The notes under the pieces are model-generated. The model did no database searches. It was not told the origin of the DNA and was given only the letters and a program-made list of their open reading frames with translations. Positions 1-6,323 of a stretch of 7,380 bases of DNA are shown here, piece by piece. The DNA comes from an uncultured Eubacteriales bacterium (GTDB taxonomy: Bacteria > Bacillota > Clostridia > Lachnospirales > CAG-274), in the NCBI GenBank assembly GCA_902497185.1, contig CABVEG010000081.1, forward strand, positions 1 through 7,380. The letters run 5' to 3'. Both the position numbers and the translations under genes were made by a program. Each line of letters starts with the position of its first letter. The first letter of the stretch is position 1.

Positions 1-17
1 CCTTAAATTGGTGATTG

Positions 18-26
18 TGCTATAAT
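18..26 (+). promoter_or_regulatory. Extended -10 promoter element of the aldolase gene
   Basis: A perfect TATAAT lies at 21-26, preceded by TG at 18-19 with one base between, which is the extended -10 arrangement. The matching -35 box would fall at about -2 to 3, so it is cut by the window edge and cannot be judged. Predicted transcription starts near base 33, giving a 5' leader of only about 30 nt, too short for a riboswitch. The AT-only stretch between promoter and ribosome binding site shows no convincing fold inside the transcript. Confidence 0.7.
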
Positions 27-64
27 ATATATAATAAATTTTATATATTAAGGAGGAATATATT

Positions 65-1012
65 ATGGCTTTAGTTACAACTAAGGAAATGTTTAAGAAG
101 GCTTTTGAGGGCAAGTATGCAATAGGTGCTTTTAACATCAACAATATGGAAATTGTACAGGGTGTTATGAGAGGTGCTGCAGCAAAAAATTCTGCTGTTA
201 TTATGCAGTGTTCAAAGTCTGCGTTGAAGTATGCGGGTCCTAAGTGTTTATTAGGTATGGTAGAGGCTCTTGTTGATGAAACAGGTGTTGATGTGGCTTT
301 ACATCTTGATCACGGTCCTGACCTTGAAACTGTTAAGCTTTGTGTTGAAAACGGCTTTACTTCTGTTATGTTTGACGGTTCTCACTTTGATTATGAGGAA
401 AACGTTGCAAAGACTAAGGAAGTTGTTGACTATGCCCATGCTCACGGCGTAGTTGTTGAGGCTGAGCTTGGTAAATTAGCAGGTGTTGAGGATGAGGTTA
501 ATGTAGATGCTGCTAATGCTACATATACTGATCCTGATCAGGCTGTTGATTTTGTTACAAGAACAGGTGTAGATTCTTTGGCTATTGCCATTGGTACAAG
601 CCACGGTGCTTATAAGTTCAAGGGTGAAGCTAAGCTTGACTTTGACAGACTTGCAACAATTACTGCTAAGCTTGAGGCAGCAGGCTTTAAGGATTATCCA
701 ATTGTATTACACGGAGCATCAAGTGTAGACCCTGCCGTTATTGAGCTTTGCAACAAGTATGGCGGAGAGATTAAGGGTGCAAGCGGTATTCCTGTTGAAA
801 TGCTTAGAAAGGCATCAAGTATGGCTGTTTGCAAAATTAATATGGATACTGACATAAGACTTGCTATGACTGCCGGCATAAGAAAGTCATTTGCAGAAAA
901 GCCTGAGGCATTTGATCCAAGAGGCTATCTCGGTGTTGCAAGAGATATGGTTCAGGAATTAGTAGAATACAAGATTGAGAATGTATTGGGTTCAGTTGAC
1001 TCTATGAAGTAA
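65..1012 (+). CDS. fba: Class II fructose-1,6-bisphosphate aldolase
   Basis: A 315-residue cytoplasmic, zinc-dependent aldolase that reversibly splits fructose 1,6-bisphosphate into dihydroxyacetone phosphate and glyceraldehyde 3-phosphate in glycolysis and gluconeogenesis. The class II signature is clear. HLDHG places catalytic Asp at residue 82 and a zinc-ligand His at 83; EAELGKLAG (about 132-140) carries the conserved acidic residues. GTSHG gives zinc His180 and LHGASS gives zinc His216, with phosphate-binding glycines around it. NMDTDIR near residue 260 is the C-terminal phosphate/substrate motif. Length is close to the shorter class IIB forms (about 285-310 residues) rather than the 359-residue E. 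coli FbaA. The start is fixed by AAGGAGG at 50-56, 8 bases before ATG. It stands alone, not in an operon with other glycolytic genes. Tagatose-bisphosphate aldolases share this fold and the motifs alone do not exclude one, but the other glycolytic gene in the window favours Fba. Confidence 0.93.
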   Translation: MALVTTKEMFKKAFEGKYAIGAFNINNMEIVQGVMRGAAAKNSAVIMQCSKSALKYAGPKCLLGMVEALVDETGVDVALHLDHGPDLETVKLCVENGFTSVMFDGSHFDYEENVAKTKEVVDYAHAHGVVVEAELGKLAGVEDEVNVDAANATYTDPDQAVDFVTRTGVDSLAIAIGTSHGAYKFKGEAKLDFDRLATITAKLEAAGFKDYPIVLHGASSVDPAVIELCNKYGGEIKGASGIPVEMLRKASSMAVCKINMDTDIRLAMTAGIRKSFAEKPEAFDPRGYLGVARDMVQELVEYKIENVLGSVDSMK

Positions 1013-1042
1013 ATATACCTTGTAATTTTACAAAAAAATGTC

Positions 1043-1071
1043 TTGCATATTTTAATATATTGTGTTATCAT
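1043..1071 (+). promoter_or_regulatory. Candidate guaB promoter (upstream option)
   Basis: TTGCAT at 1043-1048 and TATCAT at 1066-1071 are separated by exactly 17 bases. TG at 1063-1064 makes this an extended -10. Transcription would start near 1078 and produce a leader of about 120 nt carrying both hairpins described below. A rival extended -10 exists at 1164-1172, so which one drives guaB is open. Confidence 0.5.
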
Positions 1072-1083
1072 ATCTTTTAATAT

Positions 1084-1108
1084 AAGTTTATTTATGTATA
1101 AACTTTTT
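1084..1108 (+). other. Small AT-rich hairpin in the fba-guaB spacer
   Basis: AAGTTTAT (1084-1091) and ATAAACTT (1098-1105) are perfect inverted repeats of 8 bp around a 6-base loop, followed by three more T. With only one G-C pair the stem is weak. It could be a poor terminator for the aldolase gene, or an RNA fold that competes with the next pairing partner in a guaB leader (bases 1103-1107 can instead pair with 1124-1128). Confidence 0.45.
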
Positions 1109-1120
1109 GGGTAACGTAGC

Positions 1121-1165
1121 CACAAAAGCGATTGTGAAAGTTTTTTCTTAGCAATCGTTTTTGTG
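1121..1165 (+). terminator. Hairpin between fba and guaB: intrinsic terminator or attenuator
   Basis: Bases 1121-1134 pair with 1152-1165 over 14 positions, all Watson-Crick except one G-T pair (1128 with 1158). The A-run (1124-1127) on the 5' arm faces a T-run (1158-1162) on the 3' arm, so the stem core GCGATTG/CAATCGT is followed by U residues as in an intrinsic terminator. The loop of about 17 bases can add a small AAG/CTT stem around six T. It most simply ends the aldolase transcript. If guaB is transcribed from the 1043-1071 promoter, it would lie inside the guaB leader and act as an attenuator. The T-run is short and interrupted by GTG, so termination may be partial. Confidence 0.6.
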
Positions 1166-1172
1166 TTATAAA
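1164..1172 (+). promoter_or_regulatory. Alternative guaB promoter: extended -10 just after the hairpin
   Basis: TGTTATAAA at 1164-1172 has the TG-N-TATAAA extended -10 form and matches the pgk promoter core (TGTTATAAT) in 8 of 9 bases. No good -35 is present; the best option with a 16-base spacer is TTCTTA at 1145-1150. Transcription would start near 1179, leaving a 20-nt leader with just the ribosome binding site. If this is the true promoter, the upstream hairpin is simply the aldolase terminator. Confidence 0.4.
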
Positions 1173-1199
1173 TATTTTTAAACAAAGGAGATTAATAAA

Positions 1200-2711
1200 A
1201 TGGCATACTATTTTAAAGAACCATCACATACTTTTAGTGAGTACCTGTTAGTGCCGGGCTATTCTTCAGAAGAATGTATCCCTGCCAAGGCAAGTCTTGT
1301 TACACCTTTAGTAAAGTACAGAAAGGGAGAGGAAGAGTGTCCTCTTAAGATGAATATTCCTTTAGTATCTGCAATTATGCAGTCCGTATCTGATGACAAT
1401 ATGGCTATTGCACTTGCTAAGGAGGGTGGTGTGTCATTTATATATGGCTCACAAACTATTGAGCAGCAGGCTGAAATGGTAAGGAGAGTAAAGAGTTATA
1501 AGGCAGGCTTTGTTAAGAGTGATTCAAACATAAGACCTGACCAAACTCTTGCTGATATTATTGCTTTAAAGGAAGAAACAGGACATTCAACAGTTGCTGT
1601 TACTGAGGATGGCACTGCTACAGGTAAGCTCCTTGGTATTGTAACAAGCAGAGATTACAGAGTAAGCAGAATGGACCCTGCAACTAAGGTTAGTGAGTTT
1701 ATGACTCCTATTGAAAATATGATTTATGCCAAGGAGGGTACTACTCTTAAAGAGGCAAACGATATTATATGGGATAAGAAGTTAAATGCTCTTCCTATTG
1801 TAGATGATCAGCAAAGACTTGTTGCTTATGTATTCAGAAAGGATTATGAAAGCCACAAGGAAAATACTATGGAGCTTTTGGATGCTCATAAGAGATATAT
1901 TGTTGGTGCAGGTATTAACACAAGAGATTTTGCAGAGAGAGTTCCTGCTTTAGTTGAAGCCGGTGCTGATGTTCTTTGTATTGATTCATCAGAAGGCTTT
2001 ACAGCTTGGCAGAAAAATACTATTGATTGGATCAGACAGCATTATGGTGATACAGTTAAGGTTGGTGCAGGTAATGTAGTTGACAGGGATGGTTTTAGAT
2101 TCCTTGCAGAGGCAGGTGCCGACTTTATTAAAATTGGTATTGGCGGCGGTTCTATTTGTATAACAAGAGAAACTAAGGGTATAGGCAGAGGTCAGGCTAC
2201 TTCTGTTATTGAGGTTGCTGCTGCAAGAGATGAATACTTTAAGGAAACAGGTATTTATATTCCTATTTGTTCTGATGGCGGCATTGTTCATGATTATCAC
2301 ATTACTTTAGCTCTTGCAATGGGATGTGATTTCTGTATGCTTGGCAGATACTTCTCAAGATTTGAAGAAAGCCCTACAAACAAGGTTATTGTAAACGGTA
2401 ACTATATGAAGGAATACTGGGGCGAAGGCTCAGCAAGAGCAAGAAACTGGCAGAGATATGATATGGGTGGTGCAAGCAAGCTTTCATTTGAAGAAGGCGT
2501 TGACTCTTATGTGCCTTATGCAGGCTACTTACACGATAACCTTGCAATTACTCTTTCTAAGGTTCGTCACACTATGTGTAACTGCGGGGCTTTATCTATT
2601 CCTGAATTACAGGAAAAGGCAAGAATTACACTTGTATCTGCAACAAGTATTGTTGAGGGTGGAGCACATGACGTTGTGCTTAAGGATCAGAATGCAGTTC
2701 CTGTAAAGTAA
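1200..2711 (+). CDS. guaB: Inosine-5'-monophosphate dehydrogenase
   Basis: A 503-residue cytoplasmic enzyme, normally a tetramer, that oxidises IMP to XMP with NAD+, the committed step of guanine nucleotide synthesis. The (beta/alpha)8 barrel is interrupted by a pair of CBS domains at about residues 105-225 (from SDSNIRPDQT to VFRKDYES), the usual nucleotide-sensing regulatory module. The catalytic loop GIGGGSICITRE places the nucleophile at Cys320. The mobile flap WQRYD places the catalytic Arg-Tyr pair at 419-420. CSDGGI near 358 is the phosphate-binding strand. As I remember the Tritrichomonas foetus enzyme (503 residues, Cys319, Arg418-Tyr419), the likeness is very high through the catalytic half, including GGGSICITRE where many bacterial enzymes have GPGSICTTR. 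Lys311 and Glu432 are of the type found in enzymes insensitive to mycophenolic acid. The start is supported by AAAGGAG at 1184-1190, 9 bases before ATG. It is monocistronic, ended by the strong hairpin downstream. GMP reductase is excluded by the CBS pair and flap. Confidence 0.96.
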   Translation: MAYYFKEPSHTFSEYLLVPGYSSEECIPAKASLVTPLVKYRKGEEECPLKMNIPLVSAIMQSVSDDNMAIALAKEGGVSFIYGSQTIEQQAEMVRRVKSYKAGFVKSDSNIRPDQTLADIIALKEETGHSTVAVTEDGTATGKLLGIVTSRDYRVSRMDPATKVSEFMTPIENMIYAKEGTTLKEANDIIWDKKLNALPIVDDQQRLVAYVFRKDYESHKENTMELLDAHKRYIVGAGINTRDFAERVPALVEAGADVLCIDSSEGFTAWQKNTIDWIRQHYGDTVKVGAGNVVDRDGFRFLAEAGADFIKIGIGGGSICITRETKGIGRGQATSVIEVAAARDEYFKETGIYIPICSDGGIVHDYHITLALAMGCDFCMLGRYFSRFEESPTNKVIVNGNYMKEYWGEGSARARNWQRYDMGGASKLSFEEGVDSYVPYAGYLHDNLAITLSKVRHTMCNCGALSIPELQEKARITLVSATSIVEGGAHDVVLKDQNAVPVK

Positions 2712-2735
2712 TATTTGTTTAAAAATATAAGTAAA

Positions 2736-2787
2736 GGGGCTGTTGCAAATTAGTGTAAAAAAACTAATTTGCGACAGCCCCCTTTTT
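2736..2787 (+). terminator. Strong intrinsic terminator between guaB and the acetyltransferase gene
   Basis: Bases 2736-2754 pair with 2763-2781 over 19 positions (one G-T pair) around an 8-base A-rich loop, followed by one extra C and five T (2783-2787). It lies 25 bases after the guaB stop codon and 20 bases before the stop codon of the convergent gene. It is a good guaB terminator; read from the other strand it has only a short T-run after the stem, so it may end the acetyltransferase transcript less efficiently. The arms begin GGGGCTGTTGCAAA, which resembles inverted repeats spread through many low-GC genomes (see findings). Confidence 0.9.
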
Positions 2788-2806
2788 ATGTAAAGTTTTA
2801 TTTGGT

Positions 2807-3586
2807 TTATTTAATATATATTGCCTGTTTACCAACTTCCTTAAAGCCAACGGCAGTGTAAATTGAGCTTGAGGAGGATTTATCATAGCAAACGGAACAG
2901 GATTGACTTATTTTAAGCAGAGAATTACATATATAGCTTAAAAGCTTTGTTGCATAGCCTTTATTTCTTGCCTTTGGCAATGTTGCAATAGAGCTTATTG
3001 TAGCCATTTTTCTGCTTGTAGAGTTACATATAACCAATGCAACTATTTTACCTCTGTCAATAGCCATATATGTATGACCGTAATTTATGAATAATCTGAC
3101 CGCTTCATCATTCATAAAGCGTTTGAATTCTGAAATTTGATTGAAAAAGGCTATTATATCATCTACATCTCTGTCCATTGCTTGTTCAATTATAATATCA
3201 GCATAGCTTACGGGAATATAGTCTTTTTTTTCAAGCATACACATATGAGTGCCATATTTTGTTGTAAAATCCATATAGTTTTCAAAATCTTTAACAAGCT
3301 TTTCCTCGCCTTTAATTATTGAAAAGGATATATTATTATCTTTTAAATAGGTTAAAATTTCTTTAGTGGGAATTGAGTCTTTGTCTGAATAAATCATAAG
3401 ATTATTTAAAAGTATTGCAAAAAGACATATTACATTTTTATTATAGGTGCATGAATATATGGTAAGAAAGCCCTTTTCGTAGCCATATTCTTTTATAACA
3501 TCAACCCAGAACTGTGAAAACAAAGGTTTTCTGGTTAAATATTCATCTATCAATATTTTATCTTTACCACTAAGCGGTGTAATCAA
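2807..3586 (-). CDS. GNAT-family N-acetyltransferase, substrate unknown
   Basis: A predicted cytoplasmic acetyltransferase of 259 residues from the preferred TTG start at 3586. The C-terminal half (about residue 130 on) is a GNAT domain: the acetyl-CoA pyrophosphate-binding motif is ARNKGYATKLL (Arg207 to Ala212 form RxxGxA), preceded by the strand MATISSIATLP. The end carries the usual Tyr then AVGFKEVG motif. The N-terminal half (FSQFWVDVIKEYGY to LMIYSDKDSIP) shows no acetyl-CoA motif and could be a degenerate GNAT-like or substrate-recognition domain. No signal peptide or clear membrane segment is seen. The frame stays open back to a TTG at 3622, but that start has no ribosome binding site and lies about 5 bases from the predicted transcription start, whereas GGAGGT sits 7 bases before the TTG at 3586. 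Neighbouring genes give no clue to the acceptor; protein, antibiotic and small amine substrates are all possible. Confidence 0.82.
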   Translation of the reverse strand: MITPLSGKDKILIDEYLTRKPLFSQFWVDVIKEYGYEKGFLTIYSCTYNKNVICLFAILLNNLMIYSDKDSIPTKEILTYLKDNNISFSIIKGEEKLVKDFENYMDFTTKYGTHMCMLEKKDYIPVSYADIIIEQAMDRDVDDIIAFFNQISEFKRFMNDEAVRLFINYGHTYMAIDRGKIVALVICNSTSRKMATISSIATLPKARNKGYATKLLSYICNSLLKISQSCSVCYDKSSSSSIYTAVGFKEVGKQAIYIK

Positions 3587-3593
3587 TGGGTCC

Positions 3594-3599
3594 ACCTCC
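3594..3599 (-). promoter_or_regulatory. Ribosome binding site that sets the acetyltransferase start
   Basis: On the minus strand GGAGGT ends 7 bases before the TTG codon at 3586-3584. It lies inside the longer open frame, so it argues that the 12 codons upstream (to TTG at 3622) are leader rather than protein. Confidence 0.7.
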
Positions 3600-3633
3600 A
3601 ATGTTTGACAAAAAAGTAACAATACATATTACA

Positions 3634-3662
3634 AGTATACTAAAATAAGTGAAAATTTGCAA
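3634..3662 (-). promoter_or_regulatory. Promoter of the acetyltransferase gene
   Basis: On the minus strand TTGCAA (3662-3657) and TATACT (3639-3634) are 17 bases apart, a good sigma-A-type pair (4/6 and 5/6 consensus matches). Predicted transcription starts near 3627, giving a leader of about 40 nt to the TTG at 3586. Confidence 0.65.
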
Positions 3663-3834
3663 CATATTATTTTTAAATAGAAGCAAAATTTTTATTAATT
3701 ATGTTAAGTGCCTTTTTTTATTTATTTTTTGAAGTTTATATATGCTTTTAATTCACAAAACTATTGAAAAAGGTGAAAATCCACTTAAAAATGAATTTTT
3801 TTAATGTTAAACTTGCAAATTTATAAAAATTATG

Positions 3835-3863
3835 TTGAAATTTTCGTCAAATGTTGTTATACT
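3835..3863 (+). promoter_or_regulatory. Promoter of the hydratase gene
   Basis: TTGAAA (3835-3840) and TATACT (3858-3863) are 17 bases apart, each matching consensus at 5 of 6 positions. TG at 3855-3856 adds an extended -10. Transcription would start near 3870, with a leader of about 35 nt before the strong AAGGAGGT at 3890-3897. It is the best promoter in the window and suggests strong expression when not repressed. Confidence 0.78.
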
Positions 3864-3905
3864 GTATTGTATATTTAACTGAAACTTTTAAGGAGGTAAC
3901 ATTAA

Positions 3906-6200
3906 ATGGTAGAATTGTTTAAAACCGGTGCCTATTATGTAAACGGTCAGCTTATACCTGATGACGGCAGTGGAGAAGCTAAGCTTTCTCAGCTGGGTGT
4001 AAGCATAACTAAGGATGAGGCTGTAAAAAATACTATGGCTTACAGCATTCTTGAAGCACATAATACCAGCGGTAACATGGATAATTTAAAAATAAAGTTT
4101 GACTGTATGGCAAGTCACGATATTACTTATGTAGGAATTATTCAGACTGCAAGTGCGTCAGGTATGGAAAAGTTTCCTATTCCTTATGTACTTACTAATT
4201 GTCATAATTCTCTTTGTGCTGTAGGTGGTACAATTAATGAGGATGACCATATGTTTGGACTTTCTGCTGCTAAAAAGTATGGCGGTATTTATGTTCCTGC
4301 CCATCAGGCTGTTATTCACCAGTATATGAGAGAAATGATGTCAGGCTGTGGAAAAATGATTTTAGGTTCAGACTCTCATACTCGTTATGGTGCTTTGGGT
4401 ACTATGGCTATCGGTGAGGGTGGCGGTGAGCTTGCAAAGCAGCTTTTATGCCAGACCTATGATGTTGCAAGACCTGATGTTATTGGTATTTACCTTACAG
4501 GTAAGCCTGAGCCTTATGTTGGTCCTCAGGATATTGCTCTTGCTATTATAGGTGCCGTATTTGAAAACGGCTATGTTAAAAATAAGGTTATGGAATTTAT
4601 CGGTGATGGTATTGAGGGTCTTGGCGTTGAATACAGAAATGGTATTGATGTTATGACTACAGAAACCACCTGTCTTTCATCTGTATGGAAAACCGATGAT
4701 AAGGTTAAGGAATACTATGCTGCCCATGGCAGAGTTGAGGATTACAAAAAGCTTGAGCCTAAGAACGGTGCATATTATAATGGTATTGTTTATGTGGATT
4801 TATCTAAAGTTAAACCTATGATTGCTATGCCTTTCCACCCAAGCAACACATATACAATTGATGATTTGAATGCCAACTTAATGGATATTCTTGATGAGGT
4901 TGAAAAGAAAGCTGTTAAGACTATTGACAATCCTAATATTAAGTTTGAACTTAAAAATAAGGTCAGAGATGGAAAGCTCTATGTAGATCAGGGTGTTATT
5001 GCAGGCTGTGCTGGCGGTACTTATGATAATATATGTGATGTAGCTGATATTCTTGAAGGTCAGACTATAGGTGCTGATGATTTTGCACTTAGTGTATATC
5101 CATCAAGTCAGCCTACATTTATGAGTCTTGTTGAAAATGGTGCTATATTCAAGCTTATGCAGGCAGGCGCAACTGTACGTTCTGCTTTCTGTGGACCTTG
5201 CTTTGGTGCAGGTGATGTTCCAAGCAACCAGGGATTGAGTATAAGACATTCAACCAGAAACTTCCCTAACAGAGAAGGTTCTAAGCCGGGTAACGGTCAG
5301 ATTGCAGGTGTTGCTCTTATGGATGCACGTTCTATTGCAGCAACTGCCGTAAATAAGGGTTACTTAACTCCTGCAAATGAAATTGATGTTAATTTTACTA
5401 AGCCTAAGTATTTCTTTAACAAGTCTGTTTATGATAACAGAGTATACTTTGGTTATGGAAAGGCTGACACAAGTCTTGAGCTTAAGTATGGTCCTAATAT
5501 TAAGCCTTGGCCTGAAATGAGTCCTTTGACTGACAATTTATTATTAAAGGTAGCAAGTCTTATTACTGATCCTGTTACCACAACTGATGAACTTATTCCT
5601 TCAGGTGAAACAAGCTCTTACCGTTCTAATCCTTTAGGACTTGCTGAATTTACACTTTCAAGAAAGGATCCTAACTATGTTCCTTCAGCAAAGGCAATTC
5701 AGGTAGTTGAAAAAGCAAGAGTAAATGGCGAATGTCCTGCTGAAGTTTCAGAGGAAATTGCAGAAATTACAGATACAATTAAGGCTAGGTTTGATATAAA
5801 CAGAAATAACACAGGTGTGGGCAGCACAATATTTGCTGTAAAGCCAGGTGACGGTTCTGCAAGAGAGCAGGCTGCATCATGTCAGAAAGTACTTGGTGGT
5901 TGGGCAAATATTGCAAATGAATACGCAACTAAGAGATACCGCTCTAATCTTATTAACTGGGGTATGCTTCCATTCCTATTTGATGGTGATCTTCCTTTTG
6001 AAAACGGTGACTTTATTTTTATTCCTGATGTTGCAAAGGGTATAGCTGAAAAGAAGTCAGAATTTGCAGCTTTCGTTGTAAAGAAGGGCGAGATGAAAGA
6101 ATTTACTCTTAAAATGGGCGACCTTACAGATGATGAAAGAAAGATTATTCTTGCAGGTTGTCTTATAAATTATAACAAGAATCTTGCTAAGAAAAACTAA
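3906..6200 (+). CDS. Aconitase-superfamily hydratase, YbhJ type
   Basis: A 764-residue cytoplasmic iron-sulfur hydratase, likely catalysing an aconitase-like dehydration/rehydration of a citrate-type acid. The three [4Fe-4S] ligands are present: Cys368 in AGCAGGTYDN, and Cys429 and Cys432 in FCGPCFGAGD, spaced much as in mitochondrial aconitase. GSDSHTR (Asp156, Ser157, His158) matches the aconitase Asp-Ser-His active-site triplet. GDGSAREQAA (Ser651, Arg653) in the C-terminal swivel domain matches the GEGSSREHAA substrate-binding loop. Residues around 70-130 (SHDITYVGIIQ, YVLTNCHNS, INEDDHMFGL) follow E. coli YbhJ (about 750 residues) as I recall it, rather than AcnA or AcnB; where aconitases have an Asp-His pair this protein has Ser70-His71. 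The substrate is therefore uncertain: citrate/isocitrate is plausible, but YbhJ-type enzymes are poorly characterised. AAGGAGG at 3890-3896, 9 bases before ATG, sets the start. It is monocistronic, with a strong own promoter and terminator and no TCA genes beside it. Confidence 0.88.
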   Translation: MVELFKTGAYYVNGQLIPDDGSGEAKLSQLGVSITKDEAVKNTMAYSILEAHNTSGNMDNLKIKFDCMASHDITYVGIIQTASASGMEKFPIPYVLTNCHNSLCAVGGTINEDDHMFGLSAAKKYGGIYVPAHQAVIHQYMREMMSGCGKMILGSDSHTRYGALGTMAIGEGGGELAKQLLCQTYDVARPDVIGIYLTGKPEPYVGPQDIALAIIGAVFENGYVKNKVMEFIGDGIEGLGVEYRNGIDVMTTETTCLSSVWKTDDKVKEYYAAHGRVEDYKKLEPKNGAYYNGIVYVDLSKVKPMIAMPFHPSNTYTIDDLNANLMDILDEVEKKAVKTIDNPNIKFELKNKVRDGKLYVDQGVIAGCAGGTYDNICDVADILEGQTIGADDFALSVYPSSQPTFMSLVENGAIFKLMQAGATVRSAFCGPCFGAGDVPSNQGLSIRHSTRNFPNREGSKPGNGQIAGVALMDARSIAATAVNKGYLTPANEIDVNFTKPKYFFNKSVYDNRVYFGYGKADTSLELKYGPNIKPWPEMSPLTDNLLLKVASLITDPVTTTDELIPSGETSSYRSNPLGLAEFTLSRKDPNYVPSAKAIQVVEKARVNGECPAEVSEEIAEITDTIKARFDINRNNTGVGSTIFAVKPGDGSAREQAASCQKVLGGWANIANEYATKRYRSNLINWGMLPFLFDGDLPFENGDFIFIPDVAKGIAEKKSEFAAFVVKKGEMKEFTLKMGDLTDDERKIILAGCLINYNKNLAKKN

Positions 6201-6214
6201 TGTCTGATAATATG

Positions 6215-6240
6215 AAGGAGGGACTTCATCCCTCCTTTTT
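6215..6240 (+). terminator. Intrinsic terminator of the hydratase gene
   Basis: AAGGAGGGA (6215-6223) pairs perfectly with TCCCTCCTT (6229-6237) around a 5-base loop, and the T-run continues to 6240. It begins 15 bases after the stop codon. The same bases can form a weaker alternative hairpin, ATGAAG (6212-6217) with CTTCAT (6224-6229), which probably has no role. Confidence 0.92.
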
Positions 6241-6323
6241 GTGCAAATCTACCATAAATAAATATTGTTGTTTTGCATAAATAATATGGATAAATTTTGT
6301 GAAAAATTGTTAAAATAATAGAG

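Larger units (their letters stand above)
3587..3905. other. Divergent AT-rich intergenic control region
   Basis: These 319 bases separate two genes that point away from each other. They hold one promoter for each gene and both ribosome binding sites. The centre (about 3663-3834) is extremely A/T-rich with long T and A runs; I see no gene, no convincing hairpin terminator and no RNA gene there. A 20-codon open frame at 3742-3804 has no ribosome binding site. A 10-bp inverted repeat, AAATTTGCAA at 3653-3662 and TTGCAAATTT at 3813-3822, touches the -35 box of the minus-strand promoter and lies 12 bases upstream of the plus-strand -35 box. Confidence 0.75.

Noticed and set aside
24..49. AT-only inverted repeat AATATATA/TATATATT before fba
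   Set aside because: It overlaps the -10 box and the 5' half lies before the predicted transcription start, so it cannot fold in the mRNA; such repeats are expected by chance in A/T-only DNA.
1020..1033. TTGTAA-TT-TTACAA palindrome right after fba as its terminator
   Set aside because: The loop would be two bases, the stem is nearly all A-T, and the following run is A rather than T.
952..1185. Minus-strand open frame of 77 codons across the fba end and spacer
   Set aside because: It runs through the hairpins and the end of fba, and its product is low-complexity Ile/Lys/Tyr-rich, as expected of A/T-rich non-coding DNA.
1013..1199. Purine (guanine) riboswitch upstream of guaB
   Set aside because: The conserved junction and paired-loop sequences of the purine aptamer are absent; only simple hairpins are seen.
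1989..2300. Minus-strand open frame of 103 codons inside guaB
   Set aside because: It is fully inside a conserved enzyme gene on the other strand, has no protein-like motif and no start signals; it is a shadow of guaB codons.
3742..3804. 20-codon open frame in the divergent spacer
   Set aside because: It has no ribosome binding site, very low-complexity A/T composition and no recognisable protein features.
3821..3832. CcpC-like operator (ATAA ... TTAT) upstream of the hydratase
   Set aside because: The spacing in ATAAAAATTAT is 3 bases, not the 7 expected for a CcpC box, and such strings are common in this composition.
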